From assembly GCF_900168195.1 (NCBI RefSeq), contig NZ_FUYX01000014.1, positions 62,001 to 126,000 of the forward strand: 64,000 nucleotides of DNA, given 5' to 3'. Shown here piece after piece: positions 9,474 to 17,646 of the stretch. The notes under the pieces are model-generated. The model ran no database searches. It saw only the letters and a program-made list of their open reading frames with translations, and was not told the DNA's origin. Every line of letters starts with the position of its first letter. The stretch's first letter is position 1. Origin of the DNA: Allobosea thiooxidans (GTDB lineage Bacteria > Pseudomonadota > Alphaproteobacteria > Rhizobiales > Beijerinckiaceae). The position numbers and the translations under genes were made by a program.

Positions 9474-10988
9474 TCAGGTCGCGCCCGCCTCCTCCTGATC
9501 GACGCGGGCCTTGCCGCGGCGGATGGCAGGCAGGGCCATGCTGATCAGCAGCAGCAGCGAGAGGGCGAGGAAGGTCAGGCTGATCGGACTGCGCACGAAG
9601 ATCGAGAGATCGCCTTCGGACAGAAGCAGCGCCCGGCGGACGTTCTCCTCCATCATCGGGCCGAGCACATAGCCGAGCACCAGCGGCGCGGGCGGGCATT
9701 TCAGCTTTGCCAGCACGTAGCCGAGCACGCCGATCGCCGCGCAGAGATAGACGTCGATCGCGCTGTTGTTGAGGCTGTAGTTGCCGAGCGCGCAGAACAT
9801 CACGATCGCCGGAAACAGCCAGCGATAGGGGATGCTGAGCAGCCGCACCCAGAGGCCGACAAGCGGCAGGTTCAGCGCGACGAGCAGGGCGTTGCCGATG
9901 AACATGCTGGCGATGACGCCCCAGAACAATTCGGGATTGCGCGCCATCACCGAAGGCCCGGGCTGGACGCCGTTCATGATCAGCGCGCCGAGGATCAGGG
10001 CCATGGTGGCGCTGCCGGGAATGCCTAGCGTCAGGGTCGGAATGAAGGCGGTCTGCGCGGCCGCGTTGTTGGCGGCTTCCGGCGCCGCGACGCCCTCGAT
10101 CGCGCCCTGGCCGAAGCGGGACGGATCCTTCGCGAGCTTCTTCTCGAGCATGTAGGAAGAGAAGGACGAGATCGACGGGCCGGTCCCGGGCAGGATGCCG
10201 AAGAAGGAGCCGATGGCGGTGCCGCGCAGCGTCGGCAGGAACGAGGCCTTCAGATCCTCCCAGCGCGGCATCAGGCCGCCGACATTCCTGGTGAAGACCT
10301 CGCGCGCCTCCTTCTGTTCCAGGTTCAGGACGACTTCCGAAATCGCGAAGATGCCGACGGCGAGAACGGTAAAGCCGATGCCGTCCGCCAGCTCGGGCAG
10401 GCCGAAGGTGTAGCGCTCGGCACCCGAGTTCACGTCGGTGCCGACGAGGCCGATGAGCAGGCCGAGCACGACCATGGCGAGCGCCTTGACCATGTCGCCA
10501 TGGCTCAGCACCGAGGCCGCGACGAGGCCGAGCACCATCAGGGCGAAATAGTCCTCGGCACCGAAACGCAGCGCCCAGCCGGCAAGCGGCACGCCGAGCG
10601 CCACGATCAGCAGCGTGCCGATGCAGCCGGCGACGAAGGAGGAGAGCGCGGCGATCGCGAGCGCGGCGCCGGCGCGGCCACGGCGCGCCATCTGGTAGCC
10701 GTCGAGGCAGGTCACGGCAGACGAGGTCTCGCCCGGCAGGTTGACCAGGATCGCGGTGGTCGAGCCGCCATATTGCGCGCCGTAATAGATGCCGGAGAGC
10801 ATGATGACGGCAGAGACGGGCGGGAGGCCGAAGGTCATCGGCAGCAGCATCGAGATCGTCACCAGCGGGCCGACGCCGGGCAGAACGCCGATCAGGGTGC
10901 CGAGCAGCACGCCGAGGAAGCAATAGGCCAGGTTCTGCAGCGACAGGGCGACGCCGAAGCCGAGCACGAAGTGATCGATGATCTCCAT
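9474..10988 (-). CDS. tctA: Tripartite tricarboxylate transporter, large permease TctA
   Basis: 504 aa polytopic membrane protein of TctA length. Typical TctA landmarks: GVLPGVGPLVTISMLLPMTF near residue 40, IYYGAQYGGSTTAILVNLPG, GILPGTGPSISSFSSYMLEK and LGIPGSATMALILGALIMNG. With TctB and the periplasmic TctC protein it forms a sodium- or proton-driven high-affinity importer for di- and tricarboxylates or related acids. It follows tctB by three bases, so the two are probably translationally coupled. The substrate cannot be read from sequence. Confidence 0.95.
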   Translation of the reverse strand: MEIIDHFVLGFGVALSLQNLAYCFLGVLLGTLIGVLPGVGPLVTISMLLPMTFGLPPVSAVIMLSGIYYGAQYGGSTTAILVNLPGETSSAVTCLDGYQMARRGRAGAALAIAALSSFVAGCIGTLLIVALGVPLAGWALRFGAEDYFALMVLGLVAASVLSHGDMVKALAMVVLGLLIGLVGTDVNSGAERYTFGLPELADGIGFTVLAVGIFAISEVVLNLEQKEAREVFTRNVGGLMPRWEDLKASFLPTLRGTAIGSFFGILPGTGPSISSFSSYMLEKKLAKDPSRFGQGAIEGVAAPEAANNAAAQTAFIPTLTLGIPGSATMALILGALIMNGVQPGPSVMARNPELFWGVIASMFIGNALLVALNLPLVGLWVRLLSIPYRWLFPAIVMFCALGNYSLNNSAIDVYLCAAIGVLGYVLAKLKCPPAPLVLGYVLGPMMEENVRRALLLSEGDLSIFVRSPISLTFLALSLLLLISMALPAIRRGKARVDQEEAGAT

Positions 10989-10991
10989 GGC

Positions 10992-11447
10992 TCAGAAGTT
11001 CCAGGCGAAGAGGCTGTAGGGCAGCTTCAGCCCCCAGACGAAGACGGCGGCGGCGAGGAGCGACAGCACCACCGTCAGGACGAGCACCTCCAGCGCCTTG
11101 AATTCATGGCCGGCGCGGGCCGACACGAAGATCAGGGTGGCGAGCGCCGGGACGAGGCCGAGCCGCTCGACCAGGAAGCCGAAGAGCACCATCGCGGCCG
11201 TCAGCAGCGCGAGCGGCAGCCAGGCCCATCCGCCCTCGATGGCCGCGCAGCTGCGCACCCCCTTGATGAAGGTGAGGATGCCGAAACCGATCAGCACAAG
11301 GCTCAGGATGCGCGGGAAATAGCCCGGCCCCATCTCGATCGTGGTGCCGAACTTGTAGCCGAGCGCGACGGCGAAACCGAGCGCGCCAAGCCCCATGAAC
11401 AGCAGGCCGGCCAGGGCATCCTGGTTCTTGAAAAGGCTGGTTCTCAT
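10992..11447 (-). CDS. tctB: Tripartite tricarboxylate transporter, small permease TctB
   Basis: 151 aa using the ATG at 11447 (a TTG at 11480 would add 11 residues). Four predicted hydrophobic segments; DALAGLLFMGLGALGFAVA then GPGYFPRILSLVLIGFGILT match the TctB pattern with its conserved GPGxFP motif. TctB is the poorly conserved small membrane subunit of TTT importers. Lies between tctC (195 bp upstream) and tctA (3 bp downstream). Confidence 0.9.
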   Translation of the reverse strand: MRTSLFKNQDALAGLLFMGLGALGFAVALGYKFGTTIEMGPGYFPRILSLVLIGFGILTFIKGVRSCAAIEGGWAWLPLALLTAAMVLFGFLVERLGLVPALATLIFVSARAGHEFKALEVLVLTVVLSLLAAAVFVWGLKLPYSLFAWNF

Positions 11448-11642
11448 GGCTGATGTCCGAAGTGATGTCGGGCGGCGCAAGCAAGGCTCCGCTCAGGAAC
11501 AACGTCTCAGGATTGGTTGGCCCAGCCATGCCGGCGCCTGCGACAGGCCGCTCGGCACGGCTTCCGCGAGCCCCTTGCGGGGACAGCGCTCGCCAGGCCG
11601 GGAAGCCGCCGCAATACGGCCGCGGCATCCCGGCCCATCGGC

Positions 11643-12611
11643 TCAGTCGGCGACCTTCACGTCGGCCGCCTTGATGACCGCAGTCCATTTCGGCACGTCG
11701 GACTTGATCAGCGCACCGAACTCCTCGCTGCTGCCGCCGAGCGCCTCGGCGCCGGCCGAGCGAAGCTTGCTCCGGGTATCGGGCTGCTTCAGCACCTTGT
11801 TGAGCTCGGTATTGATGCGCGCGACGATCGGCGCGGGCACGCCCGCGGGTGCGGCCAGGCCCCACCAGGTCACGGCCTCGGAGTTCTTGAGACCCTTTTC
11901 CTCGAAGGTCGGGACATCCGGCAGGTCGGCATCGCGCTTGGTCGCGAAGACCGCGATCGGGCGCAGCACCCCTTCCTTGATCTGGACCATCGCGGAGGGC
12001 ACCGAGGAGATGTAGATCTCGACGCGCCCACCGAGCAGGTCCGGCAGAGCCTGGGCCGCGCCCTTGTAGGGAACGTGGCGGAACTTGACGCCCGCGATCT
12101 GCTGGATGAGTTCACCGGCCAGATGCGAGCTCGTCCCGACGCCCGGCGAGGCGAAGGTCAGCTTGCCGTCCTTGGCCTTGGCCGCGGCGATGAGATCCTC
12201 GACCGTCTTCAAGGGCGAATCCTTGGCGACGACGAGCACCTGCGGCGCGGAGGCGACGAGCCCGATCGGTGCGAAATCCTTGATCGGGTCGTAGTTGGCC
12301 TTGCCGAGGATCGGGTTGATGACGAGGTTGGCGTTCTGGGCGAGGACGACGGTGTAGCCGTCCGGGGCTGCCTTGCCCGCGAGGCTCAGGCCGACGCTGC
12401 CGCCGCTGCCCGGCTTGTTGTCGGCGACCAGCGTCCAGCCCGTGCTCTCGCCGAGCTTCTGGGCAATGACGCGCGCGACGACATCGGTCCCCCCGCCCGG
12501 CGGGAACGGCACGACCAGGCGGATCGGCTTTTCCGGATATTGCTGTGCGTGCACCGCTGTCGCGAGCGCGGAGAGAGCCAGCGCCGCGAGCGCCTTGTAG
12601 ACAATCCTCAT
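11643..12611 (-). CDS. tctC: TTT substrate-binding protein TctC (Bug family)
   Basis: 322 aa with a Sec signal peptide (hydrophobic ALAALALSALATA, cleavage after VHA). Mature N-terminus YPEKPIRLVVPFPPGGGTD is the hallmark of Bug/TctC periplasmic receptors; ASPGVGTSSHLAGE and HVPYKGAAQALPDLLGG are further conserved blocks. Binds a carboxylate in the periplasm and delivers it to TctAB. GGGAGG upstream of the ATG. The 195 bp between this gene and tctB shows no supported gene; Bug receptors are often made in excess over the permease, so partial termination there would make sense. Confidence 0.95.
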   Translation of the reverse strand: MRIVYKALAALALSALATAVHAQQYPEKPIRLVVPFPPGGGTDVVARVIAQKLGESTGWTLVADNKPGSGGSVGLSLAGKAAPDGYTVVLAQNANLVINPILGKANYDPIKDFAPIGLVASAPQVLVVAKDSPLKTVEDLIAAAKAKDGKLTFASPGVGTSSHLAGELIQQIAGVKFRHVPYKGAAQALPDLLGGRVEIYISSVPSAMVQIKEGVLRPIAVFATKRDADLPDVPTFEEKGLKNSEAVTWWGLAAPAGVPAPIVARINTELNKVLKQPDTRSKLRSAGAEALGGSSEEFGALIKSDVPKWTAVIKAADVKVAD

Positions 12612-12661
12612 CGTGTTTCCTCCCGGTTGCTTAGGTCGTCCGGTGTATGGCCCGGATCGTT

Positions 12662-13663
12662 TTAGGCGGCGAGTTCGGTCAACCTCGCGAGGCTGCCTTC
12701 ATCCGGTGCTTCCCCGTCCAGCACCGCGATGACGTGGCGGGCGGCGATCTCGGCCATCGCCTTGGCCGAGCCGGCGGTGACCCCGGCGATATGCGGGGTC
12801 GTGATCAGATTCGGCATTGCCCAGAGCGGGCTGTCCTTGGCCGGCGGCTCGACCGCGAAGCTGTCGAGGGCGGCGCCGGCGATCTTGCCTTCCAGCAAGG
12901 CTGCGCACAGGGCCGCCTCGTCGATGAGCGCGCCGCGTGCCGTGTTGACGACGAAGGAGCTCGGCTTCATCAGCCCGAAGCGGCGCTCGTCCAGGAGGTT
13001 GCGGGTGGCGTTGGTCAGCGGACAATGCAGGCTGATGATGTCCGCCTCCCGGATCAGGCTGTCGAGGTCGCGCTCGCAGCCCGCGCCGAACTGCGCGATC
13101 GCCTGGCGGGCATGGGGATCGTGCAGGATCACGGTCATGCCGAGCCCGCTCGCCATCCGAGCGACGTGCTGGCCGATCGAGCCGAAGCCGACGAGGCCGA
13201 TCACCGTGCCGGCGATGTCGCGGCCGATGAAGCTCGGCTTCGGCCAGCTTCCGGCCTTCACGGCGCTATCGAGCCGCGGGATTTCCTTCAGCAGCGTCAA
13301 CGCCAGCGCGATCGTGTGCTCGGCGACGGCGCGTGAGTTCGAGCCCATGGCGCGGATCACGGGGATGTTGCGCGAAGCAGCTGCCTGCAGGTCGATATTG
13401 TCGACGCCGACGCCGTGCTTGGCGATGACCTTCAGGCGCGGCGAGGCGGAGATGATCGCCTCGTCGACGCGGCCCTGGCGGACGATCAGCGCATCGACCT
13501 GCAATTCGGCCGCACGCTGGGCCACCTGCTCGCTCGGCGCATAGGCGGGCGAAAAGAAGACGTCGACATCATGCGCGTTGAGAAGCTCGATGGCGTTTTC
13601 GGCCAAACGATCATGCGTGACGAGCACGCGCCTGCCGCGGGTGCGGGCACTGGTATCGGTCAT
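12662..13663 (-). CDS. D-isomer-specific 2-hydroxyacid dehydrogenase
   Basis: 333 aa. NAD(P)-binding Rossmann motif GLVGFGSIGQHVA in the centre; catalytic Arg in NTARGALIDE and catalytic His in TTPHIAGVT; an upstream KHGVGVDNIDL segment binds substrate. This is the phosphoglycerate dehydrogenase/hydroxypyruvate reductase superfamily: reversible oxidation of a D-2-hydroxyacid to a 2-oxoacid in the cytoplasm. First gene of the operon with tctC 50 bp downstream, and divergent from a LysR regulator, so its substrate is likely the hydroxyacid imported by TctABC or a derivative, possibly feeding the RraA-like aldolase. The exact substrate is unknown. Confidence 0.93.
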   Translation of the reverse strand: MTDTSARTRGRRVLVTHDRLAENAIELLNAHDVDVFFSPAYAPSEQVAQRAAELQVDALIVRQGRVDEAIISASPRLKVIAKHGVGVDNIDLQAAASRNIPVIRAMGSNSRAVAEHTIALALTLLKEIPRLDSAVKAGSWPKPSFIGRDIAGTVIGLVGFGSIGQHVARMASGLGMTVILHDPHARQAIAQFGAGCERDLDSLIREADIISLHCPLTNATRNLLDERRFGLMKPSSFVVNTARGALIDEAALCAALLEGKIAGAALDSFAVEPPAKDSPLWAMPNLITTPHIAGVTAGSAKAMAEIAARHVIAVLDGEAPDEGSLARLTELAA

Positions 13664-13764
13664 CTCTGCGTTTCCTCACGGCTGCCTCGCATCCCGCTTC
13701 GCAGCGGTTGGGCGCCTTTCGGGAACACTATTGACCAAGGGAGCTATGCTCGTGTGCTGAAATA

Positions 13765-13792
13765 ATGACATATATCAATGATCTTTTGTCAT
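13765..13792. promoter_or_regulatory. Inverted repeat in the LysR/dehydrogenase divergent region
   Basis: ATGACA (13765-13770) and TGTCAT (13787-13792) form an inverted repeat around an AT-rich centre (TATATCAATGAT) in the 127-bp divergent region. The right arm overlaps the ATG of the LysR gene, which would suit autorepression. No binding site is proven. Confidence 0.35.
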
Positions 13793-14681
13793 GAAACACC
13801 CGATCGACGGCATCGAGGCCTTCATCCAGATCGCGGAGCTCGGGAGCTTCAACAAGGCGGCCGAAAAGCTGCATGTCACGCAGACCGGCCTGACGCGACG
13901 CATCCAGCGGCTTGAGGCTCATGTCGGGTTGAAGCTGATCGATCGGACGACGCGGACCGTCGCGCTGACCAGCATCGGCCGCGAATTCCTGCCGGAAGCC
14001 CAGCGCATGGTCGACGCCGTTGACCGTTCGTTCGAGCGGCTGAAGACCATGTCGCGCTTCTCGACCGGCGACATCACCATCGCCTCGGTTCCGTCGCTGA
14101 TGTATGGGCGCCTGCCCCGTATCCTGCGCAGCTATGCCACCCGGCATCCGAGCAATCGCGTCGAGATTCTCGACCGCACCAGCACCCTCGTCATCGAAGC
14201 GGTGCGCCGGCGCCAGGCCGAGTTCGGCCTGCACGTCCAGCCTCCGAACCAGCCGGACCTCCACAACGAGGTCCTGGTCCGCGATCCCTTCGTCGTCTAC
14301 TGCCGGAACGACCACCCGCTGGCGGGGCGCCCGGCCATCGCCTGGGCGGATCTGGCCGGCCACGACCTTATCACCCTGGGCGGCAGCAGCGGCAACCGGC
14401 TGCTCATGGAGGCGCAGCTCTCGCGCTCCGGCATCGAGGTCAAGACCAGGTTCGTGGTCGAGTACTTCTCCAGCGCCATCGGACTGGCCTCCGAAGGGCT
14501 GGGCATCGCCATCCTCGTGGCATCGCTCGTGGAAAACCTGCGTCCCGACCTCGCGCAGATTCCGCTGGTGGACCCGATCGTCGACAGGCCCGTCTCGCTG
14601 ATCCGCCGGCGCGGCGAAACACTGACGCCTGCCGCCCAGGCGCTCTACAACCTGATCGTGCGCGATCTCGGCCCGCTATAG
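13791..14681 (+). CDS. LysR-family transcriptional regulator
   Basis: 296 aa. N-terminal winged helix-turn-helix (FNKAAEKLHVTQTGLTRRIQ about residues 20-40, then LEAHVGLKLIDRTTRTVALT) followed by a LysR substrate-binding domain (about 90-290). Transcribed divergently from the hydroxyacid dehydrogenase-tctCBA-RraA operon, 127 bp apart, which is the classical position for a LysR regulator controlling its neighbour. The effector is probably the imported acid or its oxidation product (inference). Confidence 0.93.
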   Translation: MKHPIDGIEAFIQIAELGSFNKAAEKLHVTQTGLTRRIQRLEAHVGLKLIDRTTRTVALTSIGREFLPEAQRMVDAVDRSFERLKTMSRFSTGDITIASVPSLMYGRLPRILRSYATRHPSNRVEILDRTSTLVIEAVRRRQAEFGLHVQPPNQPDLHNEVLVRDPFVVYCRNDHPLAGRPAIAWADLAGHDLITLGGSSGNRLLMEAQLSRSGIEVKTRFVVEYFSSAIGLASEGLGIAILVASLVENLRPDLAQIPLVDPIVDRPVSLIRRRGETLTPAAQALYNLIVRDLGPL

Positions 14682-14687
14682 GGTTGC

Positions 14688-14709
14688 AGGGGCCTGCCGC
14701 CAGGCTCCT
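14688..14709 (+). terminator. Hairpin after the LysR gene
   Basis: A nine-base-pair stem (AGGGGCCTG / CAGGCTCCT, one G-U pair) with a CCGC loop begins seven bases past the LysR stop codon. No T-run follows, so it is a candidate rather than a classical intrinsic terminator. Confidence 0.5.
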
Positions 14710-14908
14710 GTCGCGCCGGCAAGCCCGGAGCTCTGCGACGGCGCGGAGCCTCGCCCGATGCGGCCGCGGCGCATGCGCCTCTCCCATTCCGGAATGGTGC
14801 TTGAAACTTGATGCGAAGCGGGATCGAACCGTTACCTTGCATCTGTCTGCATGCAGCACCCGGCGGGCCGGCGAGGTGGCGGACTCACGACCAAAGAGGA
14901 TCTGATCG

Positions 14909-15955
14909 ATGCTAGTGGATGACTTCCGTTCGGATACGGTGACGCGCCCCGGCGAAGGCATGCGTGCCGCCATGGCCGCAGCCGAGGTCGGCGATGCCGT
15001 CTATGACGACTGCCCGACCACGAAACGGCTGGAAGCCATCACCGCCGAGCGGCTGGGCAAGGAATCGGCCCTCTTCTTCCCGACCGGTACGCAGGCGAAC
15101 CTCGCAGGGCTCATGGCCCATTGCGGCCGCGGCGAGGAATATCTCGTCGGCCAGATGGCCCATACCTACCGGCTTGAGGGCGGCGGTGCGGCCGTGCTGG
15201 GCTCGATCCAGCCGCAGCCCCTGCCGAACGAGCCGGACGGGACGATCGCGCTCGACGCCATCGCCGACGCGATCAAGCCGAACGACTTCCACTTCGCGAT
15301 GACGCGGCTTCTGGCACTGGAAAACACCTTCAACGGCCTCGTCCTGCCCGATGCCTATCTGGAGGCCGCGACCGGGCTCGCCCGCTCCCGTGGCCTTGCC
15401 ACCCATCTCGACGGCGCCCGGCTGATGAACGCGGCCGCAGCGAGCAATCGCGATGCGGCCTGGATTGCCGGACAGTTCGACACGGTGTCCCTGTGCCTGT
15501 CCAAGGGGCTCGGGGCGCCGATCGGGTCCATCCTCGTCGGCCCGAAGGAGTTCATCGCCAAGGCCCGCCGCATCCGGAAGATGCTGGGCGGCGGCATGCG
15601 CCAGACCGGCGTGATCGCCGCGGCCGCCATCTACGCGCTGGAGCACAATGTCTCTCGCCTTGGCGAGGATCACCGGCGCGCCTCGGCCCTGGCGGAGGTG
15701 CTGGCGCGCTTCCCGGAGCTCGGCGCCGGGCCGGCGCGCACGAACATGGTGTTCATGACGCCGAAGGGGCTCGATACCGCCGCTTTCGCCACGTTCATGC
15801 GCGAGCGCGGCATCGGCGTCAGCGGGCGCTACGGAACGCTGCGCTGGGTCACCCATCTGGATGTCGGCGACGAGTCGGTGGCGCGCGTCGCCGAAGCCTG
15901 CGAAGCGTTCCTCGACAAGCAGAAGGCAGCCTCACCGATGAGAGCACAGGCCTGA
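14909..15955 (+). CDS. ltaE: Low-specificity L-threonine aldolase
   Basis: 348 aa, standard length. PLP-dependent fold type I enzyme cleaving L-threonine/L-allo-threonine to glycine and acetaldehyde. Visible landmarks: N-terminal FRSDTVTRPG, GDAVYDDCP, SALFFPTGTQANL, ENTFNGLVLP, HLDGARLMNA (Asp and Arg contacting PLP) and LSKGLGAPIGS with the Schiff-base lysine. AAGAGGA lies nine bases before the ATG. Monocistronic, convergent with the downstream glutathione transferase gene. Confidence 0.94.
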   Translation: MLVDDFRSDTVTRPGEGMRAAMAAAEVGDAVYDDCPTTKRLEAITAERLGKESALFFPTGTQANLAGLMAHCGRGEEYLVGQMAHTYRLEGGGAAVLGSIQPQPLPNEPDGTIALDAIADAIKPNDFHFAMTRLLALENTFNGLVLPDAYLEAATGLARSRGLATHLDGARLMNAAAASNRDAAWIAGQFDTVSLCLSKGLGAPIGSILVGPKEFIAKARRIRKMLGGGMRQTGVIAAAAIYALEHNVSRLGEDHRRASALAEVLARFPELGAGPARTNMVFMTPKGLDTAAFATFMRERGIGVSGRYGTLRWVTHLDVGDESVARVAEACEAFLDKQKAASPMRAQA

Positions 15956-16023
15956 CCGCAGGGCTGCACCTGATCGGCTGACGTATCCGCAGGTCCCGGC
16001 TCGTTCATGAGATGACGAGATCG

Positions 16024-16060
16024 GGCCGGCGGAAGCGTGGCGTGACCTCCGCTTCCGGCC
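16024..16060. terminator. Bidirectional hairpin between ltaE and the GST gene
   Basis: GGCC (16024-16027) with GGAAGCG (16031-16037) pairs with CGCTTCC (16050-16056) and GGCC (16057-16060). It sits between two convergent genes, where a shared terminator is expected. There is no long T-run on either strand. Confidence 0.45.
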
Positions 16061-16106
16061 GCCCGTTCCGAGGGCGCACTCGGCCTGCGCCGGCGCCTCG
16101 GGCCCT

Positions 16107-16760
16107 CTATCCGCCTGTCGATGCGGCAGTGAAAACCGCCAGCTGAGCGTCGAAAGCGCGCTTGTATGCGGGCCGCGCTTCGGCGCGCGCGATATAGGCC
16201 GCGAGATTTGGATGCGCCTCCAGCAACTCCGATCCCTGCAGCCTGCGCAGCACCGTCACCATCAGCAGGTCACCCGCGCTGAAGGCTCCATCGAGCCAAT
16301 CGGCCTCGCCCAGGTGGCCGGAGAGCTCGCGCAACCGCTTGCGGATGCTGTCCTCGAGGACGCGCAGGCGCTGTTCGTACCAGGGCTGCTCATGTTCGAG
16401 GATTCTGACGAGGGCACGGTCGAAGATCGGCGGCTCCAGCGTGTTGAGCGCGGCGAACATCCACATGATCGCACGCGCCCGGGCATTCGCATCCTCCGGC
16501 AGCAGGCCCGGATGACGCTCGGCGATATGCAGCACGATCGCCCCCGACTCGAACAGGACGAGATCGCCCTCCTCATAGGTCGGGATCTGGCCGAAGGGGC
16601 TGAGCGCGAGATGGGGAGGCTCCTTCATCGCGGCGAAGGACAGCAGGCGGACGTCGTAGGCCAGGCCGACTTCCTCGAGGGCCCAGCGCACGCGCATGTC
16701 CCGCGCCAGCCCCCGGCCACGATCGGGAGATCGTTCGAAGGCGGTGATGGTGATGCTCAT
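16107..16760 (-). CDS. Glutathione S-transferase family protein
   Basis: 217 aa. N-terminal thioredoxin-like domain with PFGQIPTYEEGDLVLFESGAI (cis-Pro and the Glu-Ser pair that binds the glutathione gamma-glutamyl group) and an all-helical C-terminal domain (about 90-210). The N-terminus ITITAFERSPDRGRGLARD lacks an obvious catalytic Cys or Tyr; Ser10 is a candidate. Cytoplasmic glutathione-dependent detoxification or reduction is likely; substrate unknown. Its start is 19 bp from the stop of the AraC gene upstream on the same strand, so the two may be co-transcribed. Confidence 0.88.
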   Translation of the reverse strand: MSITITAFERSPDRGRGLARDMRVRWALEEVGLAYDVRLLSFAAMKEPPHLALSPFGQIPTYEEGDLVLFESGAIVLHIAERHPGLLPEDANARARAIMWMFAALNTLEPPIFDRALVRILEHEQPWYEQRLRVLEDSIRKRLRELSGHLGEADWLDGAFSAGDLLMVTVLRRLQGSELLEAHPNLAAYIARAEARPAYKRAFDAQLAVFTAASTGG

Positions 16761-16779
16761 GATCGAACTCCGGGTCGTT

Positions 16780-17547
16780 TCACGGCGAGGTCGAGCCCTG
16801 GCTGCCGGGTCCCCGCGGCGTCCGCGACATCATCGACCGCAAGGCGCGCGGGCTGCCATAGCCGACCGCAGCGGCGATCCCCGGCATGGCATCGCCCCGC
16901 GCCTGCCTCGCCATCACCTCGAGCAGCCGCAGGCGGCGGCGCCACTCGGCGAAGCTGAACCCGGTTTCGCTTCTGAACCGGCGGGTGAGCGTGCGTCGAC
17001 TGACCCCGATCCGATCCGACCAGACATCGATGTCATGGGGAAGATGAGGCGCCTCGATAAGCGCCCGGCAGAGCCGGCGCAGCCTCCCATCATGCGGCAG
17101 CGGCAAAGCCAGAGGCGTCGTCGGCGCGCGCGCGATCTCGTCCAGAACGAGGCTGGCGAGATGTCCGCCACGCCCGTCCTCGTCGTACAGCACCGGCTCC
17201 TCCGCCAGGGCGAGAAGGGTCGCATTGAGCAGCACGGACACGCGCACGACCTGGCAGAAGCGCGGCAAAGCCAGCGATTGCGAGACGAGATAGGCCGTCC
17301 GCATCGCCACCGTGCCGTGCATCGAGATCTCATGCGCCACGCCCGGCGGGATCAGCAGGGCGTGCCCGGCGGGCACGGCCCAGGTGCCGTCATCGGTGGC
17401 GGCGATCATCAGCCCTTCGATCGCATAGAGGAGCTGCGCCCGCGGATGGCTGTGGCGCCCGGTGGTGGCGCCGGAGGCGAACTCCTTCGCCAGCACGGCC
17501 ACGGGGCGCGGAACATGCTGATAATCGTCGGCACGAGTGGAACGCAT
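16780..17547 (-). CDS. AraC-family regulator with cupin sensor domain
   Basis: 255 aa from the ATG at 17547. An in-frame ATG at 17580 would place the coding region over one arm of the likely operator, so I prefer the shorter form, which has GGCAGG just upstream. N-terminal cupin (RHSHPRAQLLYAIEG, PAGHALLIPPGVAHE; about 25-95) and a C-terminal double helix-turn-helix (GVSRRTLTRRFRSETGFSFAEW region). Divergent from an MFS transporter, and upstream of the GST gene; it probably controls both. Confidence 0.9.
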   Translation of the reverse strand: MRSTRADDYQHVPRPVAVLAKEFASGATTGRHSHPRAQLLYAIEGLMIAATDDGTWAVPAGHALLIPPGVAHEISMHGTVAMRTAYLVSQSLALPRFCQVVRVSVLLNATLLALAEEPVLYDEDGRGGHLASLVLDEIARAPTTPLALPLPHDGRLRRLCRALIEAPHLPHDIDVWSDRIGVSRRTLTRRFRSETGFSFAEWRRRLRLLEVMARQARGDAMPGIAAAVGYGSPRALRSMMSRTPRGPGSQGSTSP

Positions 17548-17561
17548 GACCTGCCACAAGG

Positions 17562-17608
17562 TTGGCCCATCTGATGTCAACCTCGGCCCAACGATGCAGA
17601 TGGGTCAA
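17562..17608. promoter_or_regulatory. Inverted-repeat operator between araC-type gene and MFS gene
   Basis: TTGGCCCATCTG (17562-17573) and CAGATGGGTCAA (17597-17608) match as inverted repeats in 11 of 12 positions, with centres 35 bp apart. They lie in the short divergent region between the AraC-family gene and the MFS transporter. A related TGGCCCA follows near 17616. The arrangement suits binding of an AraC-type regulator to control both directions. Confidence 0.6.
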
Positions 17609-17646
17609 GCTACAATGGCCCAAACCCTGTCATCCGCGAGCCGGCC

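Noticed and set aside
10500-11453. 317-codon plus-strand frame across tctA and tctB.
   Set aside because: Low-complexity His/Glu/Arg-rich translation typical of the antisense of GC-rich membrane protein genes.
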